64,000 bases of DNA from Diadema setosum (Eukaryota > Echinodermata > Echinoidea > Diadematoida > Diadematidae): NCBI GenBank assembly GCA_033980235.1, contig CM067067.1, positions 17,266,239 to 17,330,238 of the forward strand, given 5' to 3'. A program made the position numbers and the translations under genes. Positions 49,701-58,659 of this stretch are shown piece after piece (position 1 is the stretch's first letter; each line of letters begins with the position of its first letter). The notes under the pieces are model-generated. The model did not search any database. It was not told where the DNA came from and saw nothing but the letters and a program-made list of their open reading frames with translations.

Positions 49701-52700
49701 ACAATGTCTTGGCAATGTGTGATGACAGTTTCCGCACACAATTGGCAAAATATTAAAATGACAGGTTTGCCACAAATGTGCTGAATGTTCACATTCCTAG
49801 AACTAGGTTCAATTGGATGAATAATTAAAACGTCAGAGTGCAGGTATTTGGGGGAACTGATGATTTTCGCTTGACTTTTGACCCTTTTACAAGTTTATGC
49901 ATTGAGTAATTTTCAAGGTATTGAGAAAAAGTATAATATCAGTATCAAATGGTAAAATAGTATTATCGAAACCTGGCCTTTGACCTTTGACCCCACAGTT
50001 CCAAAGAGAATCACTGTTAGGTAGAACATGCATAAATAGGTAAGTTTCATGACAATACCTTGAGTTATTTTTGAGATATGGAGGAAAAAGTGCAATTTAG
50101 CACTTTCACTTGACCTTTGACCTTTTGACCTTTGACCTTTTGGCAAGAAACTTCCCACAGAATATATGTGACCCGCTACAACAAAAAGGTCCTAAAGTCG
50201 CGCACGGTCGAAGCCGTGAAAATCGAGTTTGAAGTCAGAGCATTAAAATTGGTCAAAACTTACGATTTTCTGATTTCTATATATTATTGGAGTCTAACAT
50301 GTCTTCTATCATCTGTCAAAATTTTGAAGCAAAATGATGAAAGGAAAGACCAAAAAAATAGCGTTTTTCTGAGCCATGTTTTTTGGCGTTTCAACGAAGC
50401 AGAAACTGGTTCGAAAATTTGGATTGAGCGCCACAGATAGGTTCCGCCCCTATAAACAACGACCAGAGTGATCTCATTGGTCAGTTTGCTGCTTGCTGCT
50501 AACCGAAGCGTGAAGCTCGCACACTGCCCAGTCGACTGGTGCGTGCGGGCGGGGTGCGTTATGCTCAGCCGCTTCTCACATCCTGGTCACTGATTGGTTG
50601 GTGAGGAGACCGCCGACGCTGATGTGCTTGAATGAACTCTTCGGGGGTTGCTAGGGCTTACCTTCTATTGTCCAGAGGTGAAAACTGACTTGCGTGTGTT
50701 GATCGCGATTGCGTCGAAAGGAAGACTTTTAGGGCGCTTTTCTCGAAACAGTGATTTTCCAGACGTCTCGACATGCTCTCTTTTAAACATCGATATCTCC
50801 GCAGCCGATTATTTTTATAAAATGTGTTATATATCAATTTAAAGCAGAAAGATTAGGAGATTATACCATGCAATTTTCAAATAATCGACCTCTCCCGACT
50901 TTAGGATCATTTTGTTGTAGCGGGTCACATATATTGGGTTATACATGCATACATCAAGTTACAAAAAAATCCTTCAGGCATTGCATAAATATAAGGAAAG
51001 TAGTTATATTTTGAGGAGTTGACCTTGACCTTTGACCCCTGACCTTTGACCCATGACCCTCAAATTCCCTAGATAATCACTGCCCATCGGTACAAGCATA
51101 TATACGAAGTTCCATGAAGATACATTGAACCATTTGCGAGATATGGAGAAAAACATGAAATTTAAATTTTTTTTTTCACAAAATAACCTGTGACCTTTGA
51201 CCTTTGACCCTGTGACCCTAAAATCCACACAAAGTATCATCCCCCAAGGATATACCCTCATACCAAGTTTGATGCAAAACCACCACACGGTTCTTGAGAT
51301 ATCGACAAAAACAAAACGGGACGGACGGACGTACGGACGTAAGGACGGATGGACGGACGGACAACCCGAAAACAATGCCTCCGGCCACTTCGTTGGCGGA
51401 GGCATAAAAACAAACACAAACACAAAAACAAAAACAAAACAAACAAATAAACTGAGAACTCACCTGTGAAGCTCGAACGAAACAATGCAACAAATGGCTC
51501 CCTCTCAAAGACATCGTCTGGGTCACTGGCAAGGTATGAAGTAACTAGCTCCACCTTGTTGCTTCTGCAAAGAATGGGGGGGGGGTGGGGAGGGAAAGAG
51601 CAAGAATTCTTAAGAGTGCAAACAGTGTGGTTCACTGTGTAGCAACCATTGGTAGCCACTTTTAGGTGTTGCACCATCAACAGAGAATCAAGAAATGGCA
51701 CTCTTTAAATAAACAAATGTGAACAAGTGACAAATTACATTAATTTGCAAATTTAAGATTGGTTTGCTCAAAAACTAATAACCCTCATGGGGCTTAAAGC
51801 ATAACAACCATGACAATATCTTGACTTGGGCTACCTATTTGCTCAAGCTTGGTGAGCTTGATATTAAGCTTGCTATTAAAGGTACATGGTTTAAAATCCT
51901 TAACTATGTCATGCAACAGTTAACACATGAAGGTCTGTGTCATGAAAGTCTTATGAGACACTTTTTGCTCATAAAAAACACACTTATGTGAGACTTCATG
52001 GAATGGATTTTACTTCTCTTTGAAAGTCTCTCATAGCTACATATGAGCAACTTTGACCATTCTGAGATTCATGTAAAGGCATTTTTGGGATGAGTTCATG
52101 AAACAGACACCTAGGGCCTGTTTCATAAAACTTGTTATCAGTGACAACTGCCACATTTCTATGACAAATTTGCTCTTAGCCAATCAGATGCAAGGATTTC
52201 AGTAGCTTGTCACAACTATGTTCAACTGTAATGTCACTGATAACAAGTTTAATGAAACGGGGCCCTGATCCAATTTGTACGTAATCTTGAACAGCTTTCA
52301 TGAAATAGTTTTGTCTTGATCAGGTATAAATGATCTTTAAATGGCATCATATTCATGCAGATGTAAGAATTGTGCTTGCCTTTCCTGGAATGGATCATGC
52401 ACTGTCCTGAAAATGAGATGCCAAGACAACTCGATAGCAGGGCAGAAACAGTAATGCTGACAATTACACAGAACAGTGACTATACACAGCCCAGTCACTG
52501 TATCATGCTGGCGCATGGAGACACCACATGGCGTCTGGTCGGGCTAACAGAACATATGACAGTCCATATAATTTCAAGTGTCAACTGCATGGAAATTAAG
52601 TTAAATGGGAATGCAGACCTACATTCAAGAATGACACCGCAGTGCATAAAAACATGCATGATGAGCATGACACAAGATAATACTCAAGCACTCAAGACTG

Positions 52701-55700
52701 TCACTTGTATCATCATTCCAAAGTAAGAAGCTGCTAACCTGTACATGTAGGCATACTGCTCCTTGCTTGTGGATCGGCCTAGTCGTTCGCTGACCTCCAT
52801 CTTGTACTTCTCCTGTGCCACACTGCATGAGGGAGAAGTTTGCATGCTCGACTCAGTTGACGGCGTGTCAAATTCGCATATTCCACTCAACCGCACAAAC
52901 CCACCCAAACTGATCGATAAATCCCTAGATTCCACAGTACAATGAAACCATATCTACAGGTTTCTAGCGATTCCATTCCTGTCACATGTAGCTTGCATTT
53001 TATGTGGTGATTGACTATCAAGCAATTTTCTCTACTGGATTTGAGAATGAATTCTAAGTGGCTTTCACTGTTTTGTGTATAAAAGTCATGCCTCTACAAT
53101 AACGTGACTCCTGGTCATTTGAAAGGAAAAAAAATCATAAATGTGTCGTACAATTTGCATCAGGTCCAACCACACACATAAAAAAAAAGAACTTTTACAA
53201 TCTTTCATTGTCATCAGCAATGCATACTATCTCTGATTCACTAGAACCAAAGAGGGACAGAAAAGGGGTCAAAGGGAGTACGAAATAATCAAGAGCTGTA
53301 TTTGCCACATATTTTGCAGTTATATATAATGTTTGCTACCTGGGACTTGTGAGACAATTTTGTAAGTGTTTGAAAGACAGACAACTTAGACAAAAAAAAA
53401 CAAAACAAAACAAAACAAAAACATATAAGTACAGTGTAAATCGGCTTATGAACACCATATATGATGCAACATTTTTTTTTCATTTCTTTTGCTTTGTCTG
53501 AAAAACTGAACAAATTTGCTTTGCAGCAATCTTGTGTTTCAAGAAACCTCTTCATGATAAACCCAAAACTAAAATACGAATTATATCACCAAACAGCTGC
53601 AGAAATCTGTTATGCTTTACAGCATCAAACAGATGAATAAATAATTTTTGCTGTCATCCTAATGATCCATATGTTTAAAGGAGACTTCTACGCTTCATGA
53701 CGTCATTATGGACAATAATATAAAGAGAATATGAAGAAAATTCAATGTATATTCACTTTGCCTAACGACAGTGCTCTTCCCTTACGTCATTCTGAAGCAG
53801 AGGGAATGCCATTACCCTTTCAAAACATATATCAGCAACTAGTTGATAGACAAATGTAATGTGAACTTTTCATGATTCCTTACATTTTCTTTAGAATTGT
53901 TGCCCATGATGACATAATGAATTGTAGCAGTCTCCTTATCTAGTAATGACAGTACTGAAACTTTCAAAATTTATAATTTTTGGATCGACTGTCCGATTTT
54001 CCTCAAACTTTCACTCATGTGTTCTACTAATTTTGCTGCTTTCACTCAATTCACATTGATATTTGGGTGTTGGTTTCCTTTAACCATGCAAAGTCCTCTT
54101 ACTCATTATCACAATGTGCAATTGCGTCTCTGTGTATATATATCTAACAGAAGAGAGCACAAGGCACACACAATACAGTACTCTCCGCATAATTGGGTAG
54201 GCTCGAGCAGAGTGTTTCTTACCCGATTAACAGAACAACACGTCTCATTCACAATTGACACACACAATGTGTATGTACATGCATTGTACACTGCACCAAA
54301 CACCTACACTGTATGCTATTATAACACACATGCTTGCATGGCACATTATACATACCAATTACCATACACTTGCTCAGTCACCAGCAATAATGTTACACTC
54401 TTTTTATCTAGACAAATATGTCTTCAGAAAACTTTGTTGTTTGACTACAGACTCCTCGCTAACACACAGGCGTTTTTCGAAATGAACACGCCTCTTTGCG
54501 CGCACTAGTCACGTTAAACGTCGGGTTACTTTTCGAGAAGTGACTGGGGAAAAGCAAAATTATGGAGCTGGCGCACGGCCTGATTTTTGTTGCAAACTTC
54601 TCATATTGTAAATGTTGTTGCGGAGCATGGGAGGAGCACAAGTGTGTTCAACTCCTGGCTGTCTATGCAATTGTGAGTGCCAGCTACATGTGTAATGTTT
54701 GTTTACGTGTGGCAAGTCGGTACTGGTACATGTATTTTCATGTTTAATCACTCCCCAAATGATTGGTCTTCTTTGCAAATTAAGCAGAGAATGTGATTAG
54801 CTGTGGAAAATTTGACATTCATGATTTCTTATAGTGTTATATCTGGGATAAAATGTGGGTAGAAATTAGATTAGAAGAAAATTATTCACCCATTTATGCG
54901 AAGAGGCAACCCGATTGTAAGGTAATTTTAATGTGCATTGGAGCTGATTTTGACATTACTACCCAATTAAATGGAGTACCTGTTTAAGTAATACCCAATT
55001 ACGCGGAGAGTACTGTACTCCCATTTGTGCCAAAAGCTAATCTTAGCAGGCGAGGCACAAAATACAGTCTAACAGACCTTGACCTCTTGGCTACAAGATT
55101 ATTGAATCCCCATGACCAACCTGTTCACCCTGTCTAGAAGTGTGACAATGGCCGTCTCGGAGCTATCCCTGATCTCTTGCAGCAAGACCAAATCATAGCG
55201 GAGAATAATCTGGAGAGATATATGACAAAATGCATCATGTGCTACAAAACATCAATATTTAACACTACTGTCTAGTCTGAAGAAAAAAAAACACACAAAC
55301 AAACAACCAAAAACAAACTTGGAAATATCACCAAAAGTGAATAATATCCCAGCCTAACACATCTGTACTGACTGCACCACATTTCTCACTACTCTCTGGC
55401 AATGCCTTGTACATCTTGACACCATGATGCCACAGGAGTGTCAAACTTCTTTTGAATTGCTTCAAAGCTCAGGGGTGGATCCAGGAATTCCGTTAAGGGA
55501 AGGCACCTTTACAAAATTAAAGGGGGCGCATGCGCCCCTCCTTAATTTAATTTTTTCTTTTTATTTCATTTGTTTTAACAAAAAACAAAGAGAAGCGCGC
55601 TCGGTGCACCCCCTTCTGGATCTGCAACTGAAGCTGGGTAATTGTATTTGCTACTTCCTGATTTGATTTTGAGGCCATTATGTGGTATTACCATGGCCAC

Positions 55701-58501
55701 ATACTGCTACTACATACTCTTCAGAAGAAAAAAAAAAAAAGGTCCTACACAACTTGACATTGCATTTCCCACATGTGCCAACTTTCTTCTGTATTGTTTG
55801 CAAACTGGACAAGAATTTCAATCTGCAGGGCTTCTTCCTGATTTGGGAGCCATAATGTGCTGTTTCATTCAATGGCAATGCACTTTCCAGTACCGGTACT
55901 TCTGAAAATGAGTCTTACACAACCTCACATCAAATTTTTCATGTGTGCTAATATTCTTTTCAAACACTGGAAAACTAGGTATCTTGATCCCCATGAGTTT
56001 TACCTGATTTTGGGCCACTTTTACCATGCCAATGCTCCTGCTAGTGTTGAAATATGTGCCTTACATAATTTAACTTCTAGCTTAATATATGTGTCAAAAT
56101 TTCTTTTGATTCACTTGAAAACTGGAGAGGAAGTTTGACCTGAAACATTTGCAACAAATCGCCCAACCAACTACACACTGATTCCTCAGTAATAATATTC
56201 CCCCCTTCAGACTTTGTTAGGCAGTGGTATAAAAATAGAACACAAGGTCACTAATCCCACAGCTGAAAATACTTAAACAGTGCAGCTGAAGGACATGAAG
56301 GAGATTAAATAATGTCAAGTTTGAAACAAGTACCAAGAGTAACACCCTTCACCAAGTGCTCTCTGCACTGAAGGAAGTATCAATTGACAGCCAAACAACT
56401 GCATGTATACTACCAGTATTAAAAGGACTGTACAGTACTGGTTGAGGTGGGGATTCAGGTTTTGAACATTCCTAAGTGAGATAATGAAAAGCCTCTTATG
56501 AAATATGAAAGAGCATGTAATTTTAAGAAGAATTCAATGTTTATTTGATGAAAATTGGTTTTCAAATGGCTGAGATATCCCAAAAAGTGCTAATAATAAA
56601 AGGCGACATGCCACAACTTTATTAGGATCTCTTTGTTTCACCTTGTTTTTGGATATCTCAGCCATTTCAAAACCGATTTTCATCGAATAAACTTTTGATA
56701 CCCCTTAGAACTGCATGCTCTTTGACATCTCATAGAGTGGTTTCTGAATATCTCGCAAAACGTTAAAAGCTAAATCCTCACCTCGACCAGAATTGTACAC
56801 ACCCTTTAACTGACATTGGGAACTTGGAAAAGGTCCAAATCACAGTTTCTGGCATGCACACACCAAGGAGGTACTTCACCAGCACTGCAGCAGGGAAATG
56901 TGTTTCTATCCCTCTAGAAATTTTCATTCATGAGTAAAACAATGTTGCACACTGGCACTGGTCCAACGGTCCAGGACTTGAAAAAATCACTGTCAAACCA
57001 AAAATTTTTCAGGAATGGACCAGTAAAAAATGGAAAAACTGGGTACTTACTGGTCCAACAGATAGGTCTAACCAGTAGAAACAAAAAGGTAGCTCTGAGT
57101 AATATTGCTTTCATATAAACTGTGTGTTTTTGTTTGGGATTTTGTACCCTTACTGTTTATAAAATGTGCATTTATTTTTTTCCTTTCTTTTTGTATTTAT
57201 ACTTGTATGACAATTTGTAGCGTTAAAACTGTATTAGTTGTGTATGCAGAATGCTTGAATGTACAATTGTAATGTAATTCTTTGTATTTATTATGATTAT
57301 GTTATTATTCTGTCTATTTTGCTGTACAACCTTTATACAATCTGTGTACTTCGACTTGTAAGTCGCCGACTCAGATTTTTATTTGAATAAAGACCTTTTA
57401 ATCAATCAATCAATCAATCAACCTTACAGCATCAGCAAAATGAAGCAGATGCCAATTCTATCAGCAAACTGTGCTGGGATAAACTTCATGTTTGGAACTG
57501 AAGCACTTAGGCCAACTGTTTGTCAATTGTGGCATTTTTTGTGTGTTCTTGTTTGTCTTTTTCTTGGTGAGCCAATAATCTTTTCTTCTTTTTTTTTGAC
57601 AACAAAGGGATTTTTTTTTCACATTTTCAAAAGTTCTGAAAAGGGATGACATTATATAAATGGGATATGAACCACATGGAATATGGTTTGGTGTGCCATG
57701 TACACAGTAAGAGGGAGGGTGGGGGTGGGACGGATGTAGTTACATCTGACTTTTTCCACACAACAATGACATGATCTGACTTTTTCCATGCATCTGTGAA
57801 TTGATCTGACTTTTTCTATGCATTTATGATCAGCAAGCAAGATGACTTGCTCCTACCAGTTCTGCTACGTCAGATGTGCTTGGAAGCAATGTCAACAGAG
57901 TTTTAGAGTTATGGTAACCTGGAGTATACATTATTCTGTTCATAACAATGATCATCATGCCAAATGACAGCTGAAGTAGGATATGTCGCCAATGCGTGTG
58001 ACCAACCGACTTGTCATGTTGCCATAAGTAGAAATTTGGACAAGCACAAAAGATTGGCAATCTGCAGACATAACTATTCTGAACGCACTCAGCCAATTCA
58101 TTCATTAATGTTGATCCTGCCTATTGCAAACACATCCAAAGTAAATTTGTAGCACAGGATGCCTACCAATAGCTGATATAATTCTACTAAACATGAGTCT
58201 AGTGTTAGTTCAAAGATGAATTGTGTAGATCTCTTGTTATATCTATAGAGATTTTAAGGGGAAAATATGACATGTAAAAAAGAAAACTGCACAAAAAATA
58301 TGACTACAAAAAAATACACAAAAAACAAAATACCTTTATTATAGTGTCAACAGCAGCATCATTTTCCAACTTTTTCTGTCCAAATATTCTCATATTGAAG
58401 GCTCCAAGTTGCAGAGATGCGTCAACACTGGCTCCAATGCAGATTGAAAGCAGATATGAAACAGCAAGCAGTCTACTGCAAGTGACAGTCTTGGCCGCCA
58501 T
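31066..58501 (-). CDS. Gene B: secreted tandem DNase I-like protein, domain 1 active-type, domain 2 pseudonuclease
   Basis: Fifteen minus-strand exons give a phase-consistent 569-codon frame. Residues 1-28 are a signal peptide (LLAVSYLLSICIGASVDA). Domain 1 (about 30-285) matches DNase I end to end: FN at 36, QE68, E107, H158, GDFN with D192 and N194, C197/C233, YD236, D275-H276-Y-P. The S105 residue replaces the usual Tyr. Domain 2 (about 295-550) keeps N301, D457, C462/C499, D502 and H542. It has G333, Q372, E423, A459 and S541 where DNase I has E39, E78, H134, N170 and D251 (bovine mature numbering). DNase I hydrolyses DNA with Ca2+/Mg2+ outside the cell or in digestive fluid. Domain 1 should do this. 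Domain 2 is probably inactive and may bind DNA, actin or an inhibitor (inference). The 3' end is uncertain: the frame may stop at 31066 or splice on at 31097. Confidence 0.92.
31318..31850. mobile_element. Dispersed repeat beginning acctccgccaagggaggagg
   Basis: It has the 'cctccgcca...gaggttatgttttcg' opening, (GTTT)n runs and a ggcagaggtctgcgctctc ending, a type seen repeatedly in marine invertebrate genomes. It sits in the last intron of gene B. Confidence 0.6.
32555..32814. repeat. 130-bp tandem duplication
   Basis: Two adjacent units, 32555-32684 and 32685-32814, differ by about six bases by eye. The unit spans the 3' part of gene B exon 14 and its donor. Confidence 0.9.
32625..32684 (-). 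pseudogene. Partial recent duplicate of gene B exon 14
   Basis: It carries the last 60 bases of exon 14 and its donor, still open (VLPHSASVFQFDQAYGLNQ). It was created by a 130-bp tandem duplication (32555-32684 copied as 32685-32814) and lacks the true acceptor. A cryptic AG just upstream would give a length that is not a multiple of three, so inclusion would shift the frame. Confidence 0.8.
32755..32851 (-). CDS. Gene B exon 14 (domain 2), intact copy
   Basis: Acceptor ctccgataccag, donor GTAAGA, 97 nt as in exon 7. It encodes IIIAGDEFKRGVLP, then VFRFDQAYGLNQSF. It is too short to show as an open frame and was found by similarity to exon 7. Two broken copies lie on either side. Confidence 0.85.
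33345..33445 (-). pseudogene. Old degenerate duplicate of gene B exon 14
   Basis: The minus strand reads I-R-G-V, then a stop and one-base frameshift, then PYSASIIWFDNANRLNES. This aligns with RGVLPHSASVFRFDQAYGLNQ of exon 14. The donor is decayed (GTCAAA). It lies between exons 13 and 14. Confidence 0.7.
33623..33780 (-). CDS. Gene B exon 13 (domain 2; degenerate GDLA motif)
   Basis: Acceptor catttgctag, donor GTAAGG, 158 nt (one codon longer than exon 6). It encodes FVGDLAADCAYVPNSRWENI, then TDCAYD. The Asn of GDFN is Ala459. D457, D502 and the disulfide pair C462/C499 remain. Confidence 0.93.
34060..34215 (+). mobile_element. tRNA-derived SINE
   Basis: The head has a pol III A box (tagctcagttggtagcac) and B box (gattcgattcc) spaced as in a tRNA of about 72 bases. 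A non-tRNA body follows with the complementary-looking cctctagtaagagg segment. The anticodon stem pairs poorly, so this is a SINE rather than a tRNA gene. Confidence 0.75.
34236..34348 (-). CDS. Gene B exon 12 (domain 2; catalytic His replaced by Glu423)
   Basis: Acceptor tttgattcag, donor GTTAGA, 113 nt as in exon 5. It encodes KDFVIAGLESSTSQAPDEID. The general acid/base His is Glu423. Confidence 0.9.
34460..34551. mobile_element. 92-bp TTAA mini-element with perfect internal palindrome
   Basis: TTAA lies at both sides, the ends CCCGTTGAGGACG are inverted, and a perfect 16-bp palindrome CCCGAGTATACTCGGG is inside. TTAA and CCC ends suggest a minimal piggyBac-type derivative. Confidence 0.8.
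34558..34905. repeat. Dispersed repeat, copy 2 (related copy 14036-14425)
   Basis: It starts directly after the 92-bp TTAA element and matches 14036-14425 in order. Confidence 0.7.
35593..35693 (-). CDS. Gene B exon 11 (domain 2)
   Basis: Acceptor tacttccacag, donor GTAAGT, 101 nt as in exon 4. It encodes PSQVEHISSAVYDDTTDVF, then QREPFMAHF. Confidence 0.92.
36251..36334 (-). CDS. Gene B exon 10 (domain 2; Glu replaced by Gln372)
   Basis: Acceptor gtgttcttctag, donor GTAATT, 84 nt as in exon 3. It encodes IVSERIGPSRRMQQYAYFY. The position of the second catalytic Glu is Gln372. Confidence 0.92.
36952..37040 (-). CDS. Gene B exon 9 (domain 2; catalytic Glu lost)
   Basis: Acceptor gtttttctcacag, 89 nt as in exon 2, donor GTTGGTCCATG. 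It encodes RYDLILIQGIRDKS with Gly333 in place of the catalytic Glu. Confidence 0.92.
37690..37795. repeat. (TAA)n/(CAA)n microsatellite
   Basis: Over 100 bp of trinucleotide repeat in a gene B intron. Confidence 0.95.
37820..38100. repeat. Diverged copy of the TTAAAGGA...TCCTTTAA repeat family
   Basis: It shares aatgtaaagaaaa and ggtaatatcattacccctgccttctgaaagagataagtcaagtgctctt-type blocks with 59391-59961, in the reverse order expected for an inverted insertion. Confidence 0.5.
40259..40350 (+). repeat. Perfect 46-bp tandem duplication
   Basis: The unit caggcaacacg...gattata occurs twice with no differences, at 40259-40304 and 40305-40350. Confidence 0.95.
40366..41815 (+). pseudogene. 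Broken coding remnants inside the 5.6-kb element
   Basis: Plus-strand fragments look protein-like but are interrupted: MDICIKASIDAIKGDLKKLD at 40366, and DNFERLCSAVCCEKTGTGKG then WTKKYLNLESCRMCYDTIRA and FQKFGVDDFNQ ending at a TAA near 41815. They may be remains of an element-encoded protein. I do not recognise the family. Confidence 0.4.
41872..43332. mobile_element. MITE with ATATGTGACC(C/G)GCGACAACGGT ends (nested)
   Basis: The left end atatgtgaccggcgacaacg and the right end inverse atatgtgacccgcgacaacg continue matching to caggcaaaagtc. It is about 1.46 kb, inside the 5.6-kb element. It shares end sequence with 50164-50932. The interior is relatively GC-rich with no long open frame. 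Confidence 0.85.
45773..45928 (-). CDS. Gene B exon 8: fusion exon joining the two DNase domains
   Basis: Acceptor ttttggtttag, donor GTAAGA, 156 nt, phase 0 at both ends. The first part, ALEVSDHYPIELTF, is the end of domain 1 with the catalytic D275-H276. A 12-residue linker (PNEFRRSRESLF region) follows, then IGAFNIPVFGATK, the first strand of domain 2. This single exon shows that the two domains belong to one protein. Confidence 0.93.
46262..46586. repeat. CA/GACA/AAAC minisatellite abutting the gene B exon 7 donor
   Basis: A higher-order unit of about 112 bp (aaacaaacaaatatgagaca... to ...acacatacatg) is seen twice from about 46354 and 46466. Its long antisense open frames are artefacts. 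Confidence 0.85.
46589..46685 (-). CDS. Gene B exon 7 (domain 1)
   Basis: Acceptor cttaaacccag, 97 nt, donor GTATGT running directly into a TGTC/CA-rich tandem repeat. It encodes FVIAGGGLESAILP, then VFKFDAEYGLNQ, the DNase I segment before the catalytic DH pair. Confidence 0.9.
47373..47527 (-). CDS. Gene B exon 6 (domain 1; GDFN and structural disulfide)
   Basis: Acceptor caatcattag, donor GTATAG, 155 nt. It encodes ITGDFNGDCSF, then RWENVRLRT and TDCAYD. D192, N194 and D236 are catalytic or metal ligands, and C197/C233 match the conserved disulfide. Confidence 0.95.
48310..48490. repeat. Partial copy of the TTAAAGGA repeat family
   Basis: It shares tgacatcatgaattattgtag, cttcttatccagcaa and ccaacttcaccgatgtgttc-type blocks with 53675-54083 and 59391-59961. 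Confidence 0.55.
48875..48987 (-). CDS. Gene B exon 5 (domain 1; catalytic His158)
   Basis: Acceptor gaaatctag, donor GTAATG, 113 nt. It encodes EQFAIVGIHTRPDSAWEEID. The His in GIH is the general acid/base equivalent to bovine H134. Confidence 0.92.
49624..51409. mobile_element. 'Cctccgcca' dispersed repeat with ttgacctttgacc tracts, split by a MITE
   Basis: It opens tgtatgcctccgccataata and closes cttcgttggcggaggcataa, with several ttgacctttgacc runs and cggacggacgg before the end. The 0.77-kb MITE at 50164-50932 interrupts it. Confidence 0.7.
50164..50932. mobile_element. MITE with ATATGTGACCCGCTACAAC ends
   Basis: The left end atatgtgacccgctacaaca and its inverse at the right continue matching to tcctaaagtcg. 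It is the same end family as 41872-43332. Confidence 0.88.
51464..51564 (-). CDS. Gene B exon 4 (domain 1)
   Basis: Acceptor cattctttgcag, donor GTGAGT, 101 nt. It encodes SNKVELVTSYLASDPDDVF, then EREPFVALF. The surface loop that carries a small disulfide in bovine DNase I is shorter and lacks cysteines. Confidence 0.92.
52113..52266. mobile_element. 154-bp MITE with AGGGCCTGTTTCAT ends
   Basis: The left acttgttatcagtgaca and right tgtcactgataacaagt are perfect inverted copies within agggcc...ggccct ends. The centre reads agccaatcagatgcaagg. Confidence 0.88.
52739..52822 (-). CDS. Gene B exon 3 (domain 1; Glu107)
   Basis: Acceptor tccctcatgcag, 84 nt. It encodes VSERLGRSTSKEQYAYMY. The Glu of KE corresponds to bovine E78, and the Tyr usually two residues before it is Ser here. 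Donor GTTAGC. Confidence 0.92.
53675..54083. mobile_element. TTAAAGGA...TCCTTTAA repeat, copy
   Basis: It begins ttaaaggagacttctacg and ends ggtttcctttaa, with internal tgtccgattttcctcaaact shared with 59391-59961. Confidence 0.7.
54176..55015. mobile_element. 840-bp element with CAGTACTCTCCGCATAATTGGG ends
   Basis: TA-CAGTACTCTCCGC at the left and GCGGAGAGTACTG-TA at the right, inverted, with TA on both sides. The form resembles pogo-type ends. Internal open frames are short and unrecognised. Confidence 0.85.
55121..55209 (-). CDS. Gene B exon 2 (domain 1; catalytic Glu68)
   Basis: Acceptor atctctccag, 89 nt. It encodes RYDLVLLQEIRDSS with the catalytic Glu equivalent to bovine E39. The donor is an unusual GTTGGTCATG, shared with the paralogous exon 9. 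It ends after two codon bases. Confidence 0.92.
55471..55632. mobile_element. GGTGGATCCAGG MITE, relative of 10119-10286
   Basis: It opens aggggtggatccaggaattc and closes ccccttctggatctgcaac, with the same aaattaaagggggcgc interior. Confidence 0.7.
56437..56792. mobile_element. Foldback MITE, copy 1 (related copy 60711-61071)
   Basis: The left end actggttgaggtggggattc and the right end ctcacctcgaccag are inverted. Inner arms share tttgatgaaaattggttttc and its inverse aaaaccgattttcatcgaa. Confidence 0.8.
57120..57422 (+). repeat. Non-LTR retrotransposon 3' tail ending in (CAAT)n
   Basis: T-rich 3' UTR-like sequence, a gaataaagacc hexamer region, then (CAAT)n at about 57400-57420. It fits a CR1/L2-type LINE tail. 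No coding part remains. Confidence 0.5.
58334..58501 (-). CDS. Gene B exon 1: start codon, signal peptide, first strand of DNase domain 1
   Basis: It starts at ATG in an ATGGCGGCC context. Of its 56 codons, residues 1-28 are a hydrophobic signal peptide, followed by LQLGAFNMRIFG, the conserved DNase I N-terminal strand with the metal-site Asn. The donor is GTATTT, phase 0. Confidence 0.9.
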
Positions 58502-58653
58502 ATTGGTGAGCTGTTACGCACAGGGTCATCAAATCAGCTGTCTTACTGTGATCAAGAAATGAGTGCAAAACATAAAACTGAAAGTTGCCTGGAAGACATG
58601 TTATTAAACAAACAAAACAAAAATGCTTTTCAACACATTAGATTTAATTTCAC

Positions 58654-58659
58654 TTTATT
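58654..58659 (-). terminator. Candidate poly(A) signal of gene C
   Basis: AATAAA on the minus strand, about 565 nt after the candidate stop and about 150 bp before the gene B ATG. The two genes would therefore be almost abutting, head to tail. Confidence 0.45.

Noticed and set aside
51258..51701. Overlapping minus-strand open frames of 104-147 residues
   Set aside because: The real coding part is gene B exon 4 only. The remainder runs through the cggacgg repeat tail.
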